NCBI GenBank assembly: GCA_932521025.1
Contig: OW051470.1
Location: 10,402,501 to 10,466,500 of the forward strand
Origin: Oscheius onirici
Taxonomy: Eukaryota; Nematoda; Chromadorea; Rhabditida; Rhabditidae
Length of the DNA stretch: 64,000 bases
Reading direction: 5' to 3'
Shown piece by piece: positions 35,801-47,218 of the stretch; the first letter of the stretch is position 1; each line of letters begins with the position of its first letter. A program made the position numbers and the translations under genes. Under the pieces are notes generated by a model. That model ran no database searches and was not told the DNA's origin. It was given only the letters and a program-made list of their open reading frames with translations.

Positions 35801-38800
35801 CAACGACACCGCACCGCTTCAACCTCATCCAGGTAATCCTCGTCATCTTGTCCTCAATCTTTACCCTCTATTTGCTGAAATTCAAGCAAAGAGCGAACCT
35901 TTGATCTCCGTGACGAACACTACCAGTAATATCCCTTCAGTCTAGTTACCTGTTGTTATTAGTGTGAGAATTTCGATGACGTCGAGGGTTCTTCCTCGCT
36001 CTTTCTGTGACTCACAAACTGGCCTCAAAAGAGCCACGTGGGATGCGCATCCAAATCCTCTGCGGTATGCTGCGCGACAGACGACCCATCGAAAAGGTTT
36101 GTTTTCGGGAAAAATGTTTGCGGAATCCACATGTTTTTATTTGGAAGTTGCGAAGACGAGAATGTCGTAGTCTACTGCCAAATTTTTGACCGTTTTTGGC
36201 GAAAATTAAACGTTTTTGCCGAGAGAACCGTTGTGTCAGTTATGAAAAACCACAAAAAATTGGTTCAAACGCTGAGAGCAAAGCAAAGACCAAAATGATC
36301 CTGTTCAGCAAGATTCCGTCGTCAATGGAGGTCCAATCTCGAAACAATCGGACACGGAAAAAGTGTTCATGATGCAGACTCTGAAACAGAAACTGTCCAA
36401 ATATCAATCCTTCATCGACAAGGCCTTTCATCACATGACCAAAGGAGGTGAACATTTTGTCGAAGCTGACATCATAGAGGTTCACAAGGGTTCGAAAATA
36501 ACAGATAATAATATTTAGGGTTGTACAATCGTTTCGAAGGTTCTAGCCAAGGCTGGGTCTCTTCGAAAAGTCTCACAAGACTTGACCACAGCTCTTTGCG
36601 ACTTTCTCCGTGATCAATCCTACTTTGACACAATTATCAAACTCTTTGTGGCAACGTCGACCTGCGATGCTGGTTTGTTCCAGTCCAATCTCGTTTAAGC
36701 AAATTTTTAGTCCGATTTCATTGTGGACGTGTTTTAGAAGAGTGCTTTTCCGAGAACAACATGGAATACCTAGTCAACAAGGGTTGGCTGAAAAAACTGG
36801 TGTTGAGCGCGATGAAGATGAACAGGTGAGATTCAAACAATCTTAGGAAAGACTAAGTTCAGAAATTCCGATCAACAGAGGATGAATATGAGTATAATTG
36901 AAAAGTTATTTTCACATAAGGAGAGCACGACCTTGACGTTAGTTTTTTTATTAATTTTGAAAAAAAGAACAAAGGGACGGGTAGAGAAACGAAGAAAATG
37001 AGAAACAGATAAATCTTATTCTCGAGCTTTAGACTGATTGAAATAGGAGTACTTGACCATATTCTGCTTACCTGCAAGATGGAGATGAACTCATTGCCAA
37101 CCCAGAGGCATTCCGCCATTGCTCTCTGCAACATGGCTCTTCATGCAAATGCAGAGTGCCGGAAAAAGATCGCAATGAAGAGAGTACGTTTTTCTTTGCA
37201 TTATTCGTCAACAATCTTCGAGAGAATTGTTCACTATTTTTTTTGTTTTCTGGGTCAAAAAAACTAAACCTACATACGCAAAGAAATTCCAGATTCCTGA
37301 ATGGCTCTTTCTTCTGGCTTCTCGACCCGACGACCCGACTCGTTATTACGCCTGTCTGGCCATCTGTGTTCTCTCTTGTATGAAGGTTTGTGTTAGCAGT
37401 CACAAAATTTTATCGGCCCCTGTGTTTGTGACAGCTGGCTGTTTGAGAGAGTGTGTTGGGAACCGGAGGAGCGTCACCTGAGAATATGTTAGTGTTTACC
37501 CCCGGGGAATCCCCGGCGCCCTTGGTCATAAGACTAAGGACAGAAAACAGTAAACGGGGTAGAGCGAGACAGAGGACAGAGGTTGTGAAAACAAAGGATC
37601 ACCGATCGCGATCTGTTGATCTCTGTCTGTGTACTTTTCCACCCTGTTCTTTGTAGCTTAAAATTAAGAAGGGTCGAAGGCGTCACTAAGAAGGTGCTGA
37701 AGCGAATAATCCCCAAAATTCCGGGTCGTTATCTTTGACCCGATTTGAACAAAATACAACTGACGTGATTGCAGGATATGGTGAAGACTACTGACACCCT
37801 GAAGCTGGTTGAGCCGTTTCTTCAACAGCACACTCCGTCTGCTTTAGCTTCAGATGTTCGCCACTGGCCTGGGAGAAGCTCCAGCTGGCTGGAGAAGTAA
37901 GTCCTATTCTCTATCTTTCAGTCTCCTTTCCGCTTCTTCACAATATAATTGCAGATTGGTACCGTTACTACGAACAGGAGTGAAAAAAGAGGCACGCAGT
38001 GCTGCCTCCTATCATTTTGCTTTGGAAGCCATAGTAAAAAAGGAGCAGAACAAGCTGATCGTCTTCCAGGTAGGCAATCTCGTTCTCTATTTTCACTGTA
38101 ACCATCTCTATCAATTCCTTCCCCCGGTTCATTTCTCCATAAATAGACGACCAATAAAGATCACGACCTGTTCCACGCGACAGGCAAAGATCACGTTTCC
38201 CCTATAACCTCTAGACTACTCGAAAAAATTTCTCTAGGCTCTTTCCGTGACGGCGTGACCGGTTTTCCGGTGGCTACACAAAGTGTTTCGATGAATCACT
38301 GTGATTCTTTCGGTGTGTAACCGGGACTGACCCTCATTGTCATCTAAAAAGGGCTCGTCTTCCAGTCTTTTGAGCCAGTCTCGCATGCGTCAGCTGCAGA
38401 TATGGTAAGCGTTTTCTTCCAAATACAGTCACGATTTCATCACACCGTCTCCCTATAGTGACAGGTGTAATTAGACGGAGGTTAGGTCCTGTGTCCAAGG
38501 CGCGCAATCTTATGAAATACAACGACCTGTAGGACACAGGCGTGCAACCGAGATAAGCACACATTTCCGGAGGGGTCCACTTTATGGTCACCCGGACCGG
38601 TTGGTATCGAAACCTCTATGCATATAAGGAGTTACGTCAGATTCAATGGCAAGTGTATCATCCTAATTTCTCCTTTATTGCTCCCAGCTAACTGTTTCCA
38701 GGCATTTACTTTAGTAAACTTTTCTCACCATCCTTTTAGGTCCCCTGTTATTATTATTTTCATCCCATAAAACGGCGCTTCATCGATAAGTGTCTGCCCA

Positions 38801-41800
38801 AACAAGTCAGCCTGTCTCGCTCCCAATTAAAACGAAAACAGCTTAGCCGATCAGCCTGAACTGTACTGGGGCGGCGTGTGATGTGTTTGTGGCATATGTG
38901 ACCGCGATTCCTGTTTTATGGCCAAAAATAGAGACGAGTCAAAAACTATTTATTCTTTGTTCCAATGACCGTCTCTGGCTCTGTCGGAGAACGGTCTAAC
39001 CTGCCGAATGAATGAGAATGATTGCGAAAACCGCGGTCATAGATGAGATTAGAGATGCGCGGGAATAAGGAGGCGACAGTGAGCTGGGCGGTAATCTACC
39101 GGGTCACCGGCTGATGACTAATTAGCATAACGTAGTAGAAATTCGGGGAATTTTTTTGCGTGGGCTGCCGAAAGCGCTGACTAAATTGTCTGAAGACCGA
39201 AAACACTGTGTCTGTCCGACTTGGCCCGAAATTCCTTTGAAAATGGTCGATGAATATGTCCTCGGATGACCAGATGACGCAACCATCTGGCAATCGTCGA
39301 GGAGGTAACTTTGATGACACGGAGGGCAAACAGACCAGAGGTTACAGTCCTGTCACCTCTTCTCTTTATAGCAATTGTTTGTCGCTGACAGAAGGTAAAG
39401 GACAGACTTCCGCGAAAAAGGGTACCTATAATTAGGTGGTCCTTTATCGGACCATCTCACAGGGTGGCTGACCTGGATGGTCCGATTTCGAAACACTACG
39501 CAAGTAGTGACAAGGTCAATGGCCCTCTAGAAGTTTCTTTGCGCACGATATATTTTCCTAACAGTTTAAGTGTTCAATCAAAAGAGACTATAGTAACCGA
39601 TTGTCTGTAACCTCAGAGAACAAAAAAAAACGTATTGGTCATCATAGATCAGGGTACCCTAAAAGATCTGTCAAAGATCATCTCGCAGCTGACCAGTTGG
39701 TTGGCAATCAGAGGTCAGTCTGTTGTGCTCACCCCGTTGCCCCTCCTCCCTTCTCGCGCGCTGTTTCTCCAACCGTTTCGTAAATCGTCGAGGTGGGCGG
39801 AGCGTAGAGAGACCGCTACCGGCTGCACAGTTATCAGTGAGTGTGACGCCGGCATGTCGTCGGAGCCACGCGAGCTTCCTCGCATACCCTCATCACCTCT
39901 CAAATCGCCTCTTCCCACGGCCACCGTGGCCCCTCAGCAACAGAGTTTTCCCCTGTCGAGACCTACCAGCATGACCCACTTGCCTTTGGTTAAGAAGGTT
40001 CCCGAAACCCCTTCCAAGGGCGAGCTTGTGGTCAAGCCGACTAGCTATATTCGAAAAGGCGTAGCCTTAGAACGTTTTCGACGCTCCAAAACCAGGAGAT
40101 TCTTTCATCCTTACGCAAAGAAGGTACGATTTCATAACAGTTTTTTTGAAACAACTTGCCTGGCTTATCTTTTAGTTCTTTTTATCTTCAATTACCTCCA
40201 CTTCCCACAAAACCGTTGAAATTGTCATCCCACCCTCCCTCACCACTCTCTAGACATTCATTTATGGTACAAAGTCTATAAAACCTGCTTATGCGAAAAC
40301 GCTGAAATCGGTTGTTGTCTGTTTTCACTGTACTGATAGGACAGTATCGGGTGGTGACAAACAGTTCTCTGTGACTGGATGGTTGTGCTTTGAGACTCTA
40401 GGCGGTCTAGACGACAGGGAGAAAGACAGTAACATTGTAGATCAAAAGCGCACTGTCCTTATCTTGAAACTTGGTTTCTTTTTTTGTCTCTTTCCTTCTT
40501 CCTGTCCAGTCGTGTTGCACTCTTCCCTGTTTGGAGAGCTCTCTTTCTGCGCCTCGGGGTCAACAGAAGACAAAAAAGATGTCCGGAAAAGGGACCTGTT
40601 TTATTCCGACACATACATTTGACCCGACTGAAAAATTCAAACAGTCAAGCCATAAAACTTGACACGAAACCTCGCTGAGATCAAAGTTGCGCTCCACACG
40701 GACATTTGATCTCGCGCGAGCGTGAGCGACAATCCATGACACTGTTTTGTATTTACGGCTAGAAGTACAGTCCCGATAAATAGATGTTTCGAATTGCTCC
40801 TCTGTCAGCTGATAGTACGACTGTGGTTGGGAACTGACCTCGTTCTTTGTGATAGAACTGAGTCACAATTTGTGTGCTCTCTTTCTTCTTTTCGGGAAGA
40901 CCTTGAGGGCAGTCCCCTTGCGCAGCAGTTTAGCTGACTCATAGGCAGGTTCGGGGATGAAAGGAAAGAGAAAGGGAGTCTGGACTGTCATCTCTGGTGC
41001 AGAGGAATCTTTTCCTCGAAAACGGGGTCACCTATTCCCAAAACAAACAGCTGCCAGTTGAACTAAAGCAGCTTAGAGAGACTGCCATCCCACGCAAAAC
41101 GATTCTTTTCCATCATGATTTCCCCAATTTATAGTTTTGGAGCCAATAATTCAGAGTTCTTTTTTCAGGAGATCGGCGCCATCCAGGCCCTGAAAGAAAT
41201 CGCCGGCTATCCGGACGAGGTTGCAGCCAAGTACAGCAGTGAAGCCTTGACCGTCATCGGCGAGGAAGTGCCCTACAAGTTGGCCCAACAGGTGCCCAGC
41301 TGGACCATCAGCGACGTCCAGTACTGGGTCAAAAAGGTAAGGGATCAAGACGGGACCGAGGGGTAAATGATCGCGATGCGTCACCATAAACATAATGTAC
41401 TGCCATGGCGATGGCTGTAGATTATCCGTGTGGTCGGGTAGAGTTTGATGACGTAAAGGGGCTGTTTTCCGATCACACATAATGTGGGAATTGCAGATCG
41501 GATTCGAGGGATATGTGGACAACTTTGCCAAACAAATGGTCGATGGGGATCTACTTTTACATTTGAGTGAGAGAGATCTGGAACGTGATCTTAAGATGGA
41601 GTCTGGCCTGCATAGAAAACGATTCCTTCGCGAGCTGGAAAGCCTGAAAATCGCCGCCGACTATTCTTCGGTCGATGACACCAACCTCGACCACCTTCTC
41701 ATGTCCCTTAGTCCCGAGCTGTCGGTCTATACCTACAAGGTAGGCAAAAACAAGTTGCAATTTTAAAGCTCTGTTTTACAGATGTTGACCAATGGAGTGA

Positions 41801-42845
41801 ACAGAAATATTCTCCCCTCTCTTACCGACGAGCTGATGCAGTCAGCTTGTGGCATTGAGAATCCGATCCATCGTCTGAAATTGACGCAAGCCTTCAGAGG
41901 TGACACAATCATCGACTTATTTAAATGTCTTTTTAGATTATAAACACCCTGATGACGTGGAGGTGGCCATGTTGAGCAAGCAGATTGACATTTTCATCAG
42001 TTACCGCCGTAGTACTGGCAACCAACTGGCTTCCCTCATCAAGGTCCTTCTTCAACTAAAAGGCTACAAGGTTTCAGTTTACACAGACGTAATTGACTGT
42101 AATACTTACAGGTTTTTATCGACGTTGACCGTCTTTACGCCGGAAAGTTTGACCTTTCTTTGCTCAAGAACATCAAGGCAGCCAAACATTTTATCCTCGT
42201 TCTGACTCCCGGCTCTATGGACCGTCTTTTGAACGATCATAACAAGGAAGACTGGATTCATAAGGAGCTCAGCTGTGCTTTTGAGAATGCGAAGAACATT
42301 GTTCCCATTTTTGAGCAGAACTTTGAGTTTCCGGATGAGAATCAGATCCCGGAAGATATCCGGATGATTACAAAGTACAACGGAGTCAGGTTAGTAATGA
42401 TTAGAATATGGCGAGGGTAGTAGAGAAAGAACGAGACAGAAAGACATGAAACATCAAAATGTGCTTTTTCAGATGGATTCACGACTATCAAGAAGCCTGT
42501 GTACATAAGGTCATCAAGTTCATTGAAGGCGATTTGAACAGGACTCCGTCTCTGAATCAGGCCGATTTTGATCTGCCCACTCCGGCCATCAGTAATCGTG
42601 TCATGAGCAGTAGCAGTGTCAATGTGCTGCCAAGAAAAAACCATCCGAGATTCCATGGCAGTGTCAGACAGGCCTCAACGTCCAGCAATAGGTCAAGATT
42701 AGGAGAGCCGACTACTCCACACTGTGAGTAGATTCTTCTAGATTTATGAAAATCGGAATCTATTTTAGTTTCACCGTCAAATTCAACAGAAAAAGTGCGG
42801 AGAAGACCGCTAAACGTGTCAGCTACAACAGCAATTGACAGATGA
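29875..42845 (+). CDS. tir-1: SARM1/TIR-1 NAD+ hydrolase, ARM-SAM-SAM-TIR (long form)
   Basis: TIR-1/SARM1 is a TIR-domain NADase that drives axon degeneration and, in nematodes, p38 MAPK innate immunity and AWC asymmetry. Exons: 29875-30031, 30139-30251, 30350-30471, 31185-31889, [gap], 34027-34144, 34253-34385, 34593-34712, 34974-35072, 35725-35832, 36309-36479, 36519-36672, 36711-36825, 36863-36937, 37033-37183, 37293-37385, 37775-37896, 37955-38069, 41169-41336, 41497-41739, 41782-41899, 41937-42070, 42112-42389, 42473-42723, 42769-42845. Every listed junction agrees in phase except 31889 to 34027 (phase 2 out, phase 1 in), so at least one exon there is unresolved. An N-terminal low-complexity region includes [23 protein letters not shown] repeats run from [20 protein letters not shown] to about 41290. 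Two SAM domains follow ([34 protein letters not shown]). The TIR domain has [32 protein letters not shown] and WIHKEL, whose Glu matches the catalytic Glu of the family. Introns after 34385 and 35072 use GC donors. The C-tail is Ser/Thr/Arg-rich. Confidence 0.93.
32465..32480 (+). repeat. Poly-C run (16 C)
   Basis: Sixteen consecutive C in the unresolved large intron region of tir-1 (31890-34026). Equivalent to poly-G on the minus strand. Confidence 0.9.
32569..32631 (-). repeat. tRNA-like fragment in a tir-1 intron
   Basis: On the minus strand the sequence ends with a perfect T-arm (GGTGG-TCCGAAT-CCACC) whose outer bases ATCAGA pair with TCTGAT at the other end. An A-box-like TGACAAGCGGATAGACC lies before it. 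The total of 63 nt is too short for a normal tRNA and no clear anticodon arm forms. It is probably a tRNA-derived repeat fragment. Confidence 0.4.
35116..35360. mobile_element. TA-flanked fold-back MITE (245 bp) in a tir-1 intron
   Basis: The left end GGGACATTTCTTA and the right end, reverse-complemented GGGACTTTTCTTA, are inverted repeats, flanked by TA at 35114-35115 and 35361-35362. An internal hairpin (CTAAGAAAAGT ... ACTTTTCTTAG, 35131-35180) adds a second dyad. No coding capacity. Confidence 0.72.
39854..42845 (+). CDS. tir-1: Putative short TIR-1 isoform (SAM-SAM-TIR, no ARM) from an internal first exon
   Basis: An in-frame ATG at 39854 opens a 270-nt exon (to 40123) with donor AAG|GTACGA in phase 0. 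The next tir-1 exon (41169) also begins in phase 0 with [13 protein letters not shown]. Joining them and the remaining shared exons gives 512 aa. The 90-residue N-terminus is Pro/Ser-rich then basic ([20 protein letters not shown]; later [19 protein letters not shown]) and has no TM helix or signal peptide. The exon lies in the 3.1-kb intron 38070-41168, the largest clean intron of the gene. The product would keep both SAM domains and the catalytic TIR but lose nearly all ARM repeats, which hold the TIR inactive in SARM1. Only the tail of the last ARM repeat is retained. Seen: open exon, donor, phase match. Inferred: a separate promoter upstream and real expression. It could also be a cassette exon of the long form, since an upstream in-frame extension is open from 39635. 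Confidence 0.6.
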
Positions 42846-43300
42846 CATTCTTCCGATCTCCAACTTTTCTCATCAGTTCACGGGTATTTCCAGTATTCCT
42901 TTCACAAAAAGGGATACACTCTCTCCCCCAACCTTTCGTGTCCACAAAAATGCAGGGCAATAGATCTTTTCATAGAATTTGTTTGTAGATTTCTAGCCGT
43001 TATACTGGTTATGTCTCTAAATGGGAGAGACTATTCCAGCACCAAAGTCTACAGGTTTATTGTTCTTTACAGCTCCTATTGTGATCCCACTTTTATCTCC
43101 ACGTCTTCTTTAATGTATACAGATTTCCTTGAAAGTGAATGAACATTATTATCGGTTCCCCCTCAGAGTGCACTCGGAAGTCTTTGTTTGTTGTTTTGCG
43201 AGGAGGACACGTAGATCCTTCTCGAAAATAGGACAAGTTTAAAGCTATCGCAGAAACATGTTTTGACTCTTGAACCTCGTTGCACTTTTAATGTGAAGAC

Positions 43301-43786
43301 CAAGGATGGGCGATCACCCAATTTCGTGCGAGCGCGATCAGCAGCTCCCGGTTTCATGCGAGCACGAGCAGACTTTTTGATCGCAAGCGAGCGCGATCGC
43401 GAGCGATCGCACTACCAGTTGCTCGCATGCGATCGCGAGCAGCGATCAGGCGCGATCACTAAATACCAGACCTCGAAATATCGATCATATTTAGACTTTT
43501 GTGCCAGGTGAGGTACCTAAAATCCAGCAACTAAGAATAACGTCGTTGAAACGAAAAAGAATCAAGAAAAGTAAAGGTAGCAGAAGAAAAAATTGAAATA
43601 GAACAAGCAAATCCCAAAAAATGTACAGCTATTGAGGACCTATATGATCGCGCCGTGATCGCGCCTCCAAATCTGCTCGCAGCGCGATCGCGAGCATTTT
43701 GAGATTTTCGGTTCGCGTGCGAGCGATCGCACCTCCAGCTGATCGCAGTGCGAGCGCCAGCGATCGGGAGCGATCGCCCATCCCTG
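43301..43786. mobile_element. hAT-type MITE (486 bp), GATCGC-rich
   Basis: Terminal inverted repeats CAAGGATGGGCGATC and CAGGGATGGGCGATC (right end reverse-complemented) resemble the CAGGGRTGGGC ends of hAT transposons. An exact 8-bp target duplication, GTGAAGAC, flanks both sides (43293-43300 and 43787-43794), the length expected for hAT. Both arms are packed with GCGATCGC/GCGAGC motifs, making the ends strongly self-complementary. The centre (about 43460-43640) is AT-rich and has no transposase. Confidence 0.9.
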
Positions 43787-45179
43787 GTGAAGACGGGGAA
43801 AGAGAGAGAGAGATAGCTGAACTGGGAGTGGGCATATAATCTATTCAGGTTCAAAAATGATCTCTACGTTTGGAACAGACTATCCTCTCTTATTAAAACC
43901 CTAAGGTCGCCCGAAGTGTATTTCGAACTTTTCAACCCGTTTGCCTTGTCAAAATCTGAGGGCAATTGTTTTATTGAAATTTTGTAAGGAATCCAGCTAC
44001 CACGCCTGATTCCCAAAATAATTACCTTTTCCTGTTTTCACCTCCGATTTTCTTCACGTCCCCCTCCGATTTAGCAATCTGAAACCGTCGGTAACAAGTT
44101 AGAACACGTTATCTTTAAGGCAACTAAGATTTGAACATGGCAAAAGATTTGGAAAGAGTCTGATTACTGTCGTAAGGGTACGAAAAAAGGGTACGACGCC
44201 GCCAGCGACGAAGTCGGCTGGTATCTCTTTGATTTTTGAAACTGGAGTTTCCTGATTCTTTCAAAAATTGTAACTCTATTCAGTGCGATAACAACGAATA
44301 GGTGGGTGGACTCAAAAGAAATCATGTGTTCCGCAACGGGAGTCCGAGACTGGTCAGTTGCTTCGCACCCGTATTGTCTCCTTCGGCCAGACGCCGGCGT
44401 CTATATGTGCTGGGAAGTTTGTTTCCTACTGCCCTTAATTCAGCCGTCTGTATTGAAAGGACTGGCGAGCTGGTAGCGGGGCGAAAAGCGAAATTTAGTC
44501 TTACCCCACTGACTTCTGCAATAGAGTCCGTGTAAAATTCTGAATGACATTTTTTAATTGAGAAAAACATCAAATTGGCGGGAATTTATAGTCCATTTCC
44601 AACGAAGAGCGGCACTTAGGCAATTCTTTAAAGGATTTTTCGCGAGGTTCTCGACACGAAATTTCGAAAATGACGGCCGCGGAGTTGGATTTTATTCCAT
44701 TTTGTTCAACTTTGATGATTTTTCGCAGTTTTCTAGCTGTTTTTTTTCTCGTTTTTGACTGCCTTTTCGAACTCAGCGTATAAACTTATCTACTTGTAAA
44801 AACTGGAAGAAAATCACCCATTTTCAGATTGTCTAGCGGCGTAGCATGTAACAGCATGTAAATGTTGAGCCTTACGAGTTCATCGCCTGGCGGCGTCCTA
44901 GCCCCAAACCTGCTCTTTACAGTTTTGTAAACCTTTTAAAGCTTTACCGTTTAATGAAACTTTCGTTCTTCCCTCTAAAATATGTTTAAAAAAAGAACGC
45001 AACAGCAGCACAAAAATATTTTGCTTCGAGAGCCACAAACCTCTTATTTTCAGGGTAAACAACAACAACCCGATTTCTTGATTTTTTCAACGGTGAATTG
45101 ACGCGCTATCTTGAAAATGCTTTTTTTTTGTTATCGATGCGTTTATTTTCTGAACAGAAACAGTCGAATCTACAGTGTT

Positions 45180-45310
45180 TTATAACTCCAAGTTCTACAG
45201 TGACTTTCTATTTAATCTCTACAACTTTGATTTTCTGACGATTCTCGTGGCCATGGACAAACAAACAGACAGAATCCACCACAAACATCATAGTTTTTTT
45301 AATAGTTTAG
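45180..45310 (+). repeat. Dispersed repeat, copy B
   Basis: Intergenic partner of the repeat in the last CNOT3 intron (26575-26705), same strand. Shared blocks: CTATTTAATC, CATGGACAAACA, CATCATAGTTTTTT and AGTTTA. Class unknown. Confidence 0.6.
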
Positions 45311-45455
45311 CTACCCAGTCGATGAAAAAACGCGGGTCGATTCAAATAGTGCTTTCTTTTTTTTTTGCACAGACTATACTATTTCAATCTGGAACATATT
45401 TCCCATTTGAAACATTGTTGTCAAAAAATTGGTAATTTCTTTACTGAATGAATGG

Positions 45456-46509
45456 TCACGATGTTAGTTCTTCTTCTTGAGCAATTCTCTGAAAATCTAA
45501 TTGTTTAAAAGAGTACCAAACCGACTTGTTCTTCTTCTGGCGTTGACGCCACATGTGTGAGAGGAGCGTGTAGGCCACGAAAGGGAAGAAGATGTACAAA
45601 AAGACTATTTGAATTCCCCATTTTAATGCTGGCTCTTTGAGAATCACAGTCTGGGCATAGTTCGAGTAAAGATCAGCGAGATGTCGTCCTTTGAAAGCAG
45701 CATTGAGAGTCAGAACTGAAATGAAAATGATCTGAGTTGTACTGGCTTGCAACTTGCATTCCATAGTGAGACCAAGGGGGTAGCAGAAGAGCCAAGCATT
45801 GTATCTCAACCAGGTCAGCGATTTGGTGTCTTTTTTCAGTACACGAGCAGCATAGTAGGGGTACCTAGAGTCTTGAAATAGTGCACTGTACTTGTATTCG
45901 AGCTGTCAGAAGTATACTTGGGCGTCGAGTCAAAAATCTGGACTCGATTCCGATTCGAGTCCGTCTTGTGGACCATGTCGAGTCGAGTCGACTCGTGGGG
46001 TGCCTCGAGTCGAGTCGAGTCGATTCGCCCAAGTATAGTCAGAAGGGCTGGGCGGACAGCCTTATATTGTGGTGTCGTAACTGATTCTCGTTTTCACTTG
46101 AAATTTAAAATAATAAATTCTGACCTGAACAACTCGATAGACATGTAGGCAAGGCATAACAGTTGAGTTGCCAATTGTGGAGAATCAAGCTCCACATAAT
46201 ATGCCACCCAGAGTACAAAAAGTCGACCAAACACTTGTACAAGTCCAGCAGAGATACTAGTTTTGGTCCATCCAAAGCTAGCATGAACCAGATCGAGCAA
46301 TTGGAACCCAGTTGCCAAAAGAAGCCAAAAATAATGGCGTGAATAGTCAAAGTTGCCTAAACTTTCAATAAAAACAACCCCGATAACGTGCCGTGTAGAA
46401 ATTCGTCCAGAATGGCAAGAAATATGAATAAATGAATCAGAAACAGACTCGCATTGTAGAAGAATAGGTAGCATGTTTTCAATAAAGTTGTTTCTTTTGA
46501 TTTAGCCAT
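45456..46509 (-). CDS. PTPLA/HACD3-like (3R)-3-hydroxyacyl-CoA dehydratase
   Basis: This ER multi-pass enzyme family dehydrates 3-hydroxyacyl-CoA in very-long-chain fatty-acid elongation. Three minus-strand exons (46388-46509, 46125-46361, 45456-45864) give 255 aa. TM1 follows MAKSKETTLLK (CYLFFYNASLFLIHLFIF). Later segments include LLDLVHASFGWTKTS, LVQVFGRLFVLWVAYYV, IELFRYPYYAARVLKK and SLTWLRYNAWLFCYPLG. The Tyr in FRYPYY and the Glu in GLTMECK occupy the places of the catalytic Tyr/Glu pair in this family. The FRYP and LTWLRY signatures are closer to HACD3/PTPLAD1 than to HACD1/2, but no N-terminal CS domain precedes TM1. The C-terminus is basic, RQRQKKNK, then a short acidic tail. The intron between exons 1 and 2 is only 26 nt (46362-46387) if exon 1 is right; exons 2-3 are secure. 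The 260-nt second intron carries a fold-back element. The gene converges on tir-1. Confidence 0.88.
45915..46035. mobile_element. TA-flanked fold-back MITE (121 bp), GAGTC-rich
   Basis: Inverted ends TACTTGGGCG (left) and CGCCCAAGTA (right) are bordered by TA at 45913-45914 and 46036-46037. The body is made of GAGTC/GACTC pentamers (CGAGTCGAGTCGACTCG and a second cluster), so it is both simple-sequence and self-complementary. It lies in intron 2 of the HACD gene. Confidence 0.75.
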
Positions 46510-47217
46510 GAAGGTACAAAGAATGCGAGGCGCAGTCAAGAAAATCGATATACGATAGGTTTTGCGACAGACGACGGTTTTAGAGCTGACAAAAACAAAG
46601 TCTTATACAATTTATGAAGAAAGTCACTTGAATACACGTTTTTCTGACTACCGAAGACAGAAAACTTCCTCTATCTGCTAATAGTTTGCAATTGAGCAAT
46701 AAGTTAAGTGGCGATTTACGTTCCGATGATAGAATGACATTCTGCTAACGACAATGGTATGAAAATTCCTCAAGTCATAGAAGTGTGGAAACCTGCGTTT
46801 TCAACCAATGAAGAAGATGTAAGAAAAAACCTAAGCAAGGAAAAAAATCAAGGAATTGCAATTAGGCTATGGCTAAGCCAGATCCAAAAAAAAGTTGGCA
46901 TCTGTGTATGAGTTAGAAAAAGTTGGTATAAACCTCAGTCTCCTGGTCTGTATGATTCACTCTGTCTTTCTGACTCTTTGTCTTACTCTCCTTTCGTTTG
47001 TCTGAGAATCGGACTCTCTGTCTCTTTGATCCATTCCTTCTACCCATATCTATGTCTTCTTTCGATCTGCGATCGAGCTTTTCCTTTTTTTACCTTTTTG
47101 ACAATTTGAACATCTAGAAGAAGACATTTGACGAAAGTTACTGTCTCTCTGGACATTATGGACTTGCCCTCCTTCTTCTGACTAAAATCGCCACGATTTC
47201 CTGAAAATCAGGGGGAA
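46510..47217. other. Upstream region of the HACD gene
   Basis: About 700 bp between the HACD start and the repeat-rich flank of the satellite. It holds CT-rich stretches (46960-47070) and presumably the HACD promoter. No ORF, RNA gene or transposon was recognised. Confidence 0.45.
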
Positions 47218-47218
47218 G

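Larger units (their letters stand above)
42846..45455. other. Intergenic region between tir-1 and the HACD gene
   Basis: The 2.6 kb between these convergent genes holds the tir-1 3' end, a hAT-type element (43301-43786) and a dispersed repeat copy (45180-45310). Short ORFs at 44302-44573 on both strands show no domain. No AATAAA close to the tir-1 stop was found. Confidence 0.5.

Noticed and set aside
38485-38540. Hairpin CCTGTGTCC...GGACACAGG as a possible structured RNA
   Set aside because: Only a 9-bp stem with a long loop in a large intron; expected by chance at this scale. The 11-bp pair ATCGGACCATC/GATGGTCCGAT near 39447-39486 was treated likewise.
39635-39853. N-terminal extension of the short TIR-1 exon
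   Set aside because: The frame is open but begins at TTG with no ATG before 39854, so it is more likely 5' UTR or intron.
44302-44573. Overlapping ORFs of about 80 codons on both strands
   Set aside because: No domain, no splice context and no coding-type codon pattern on either strand.
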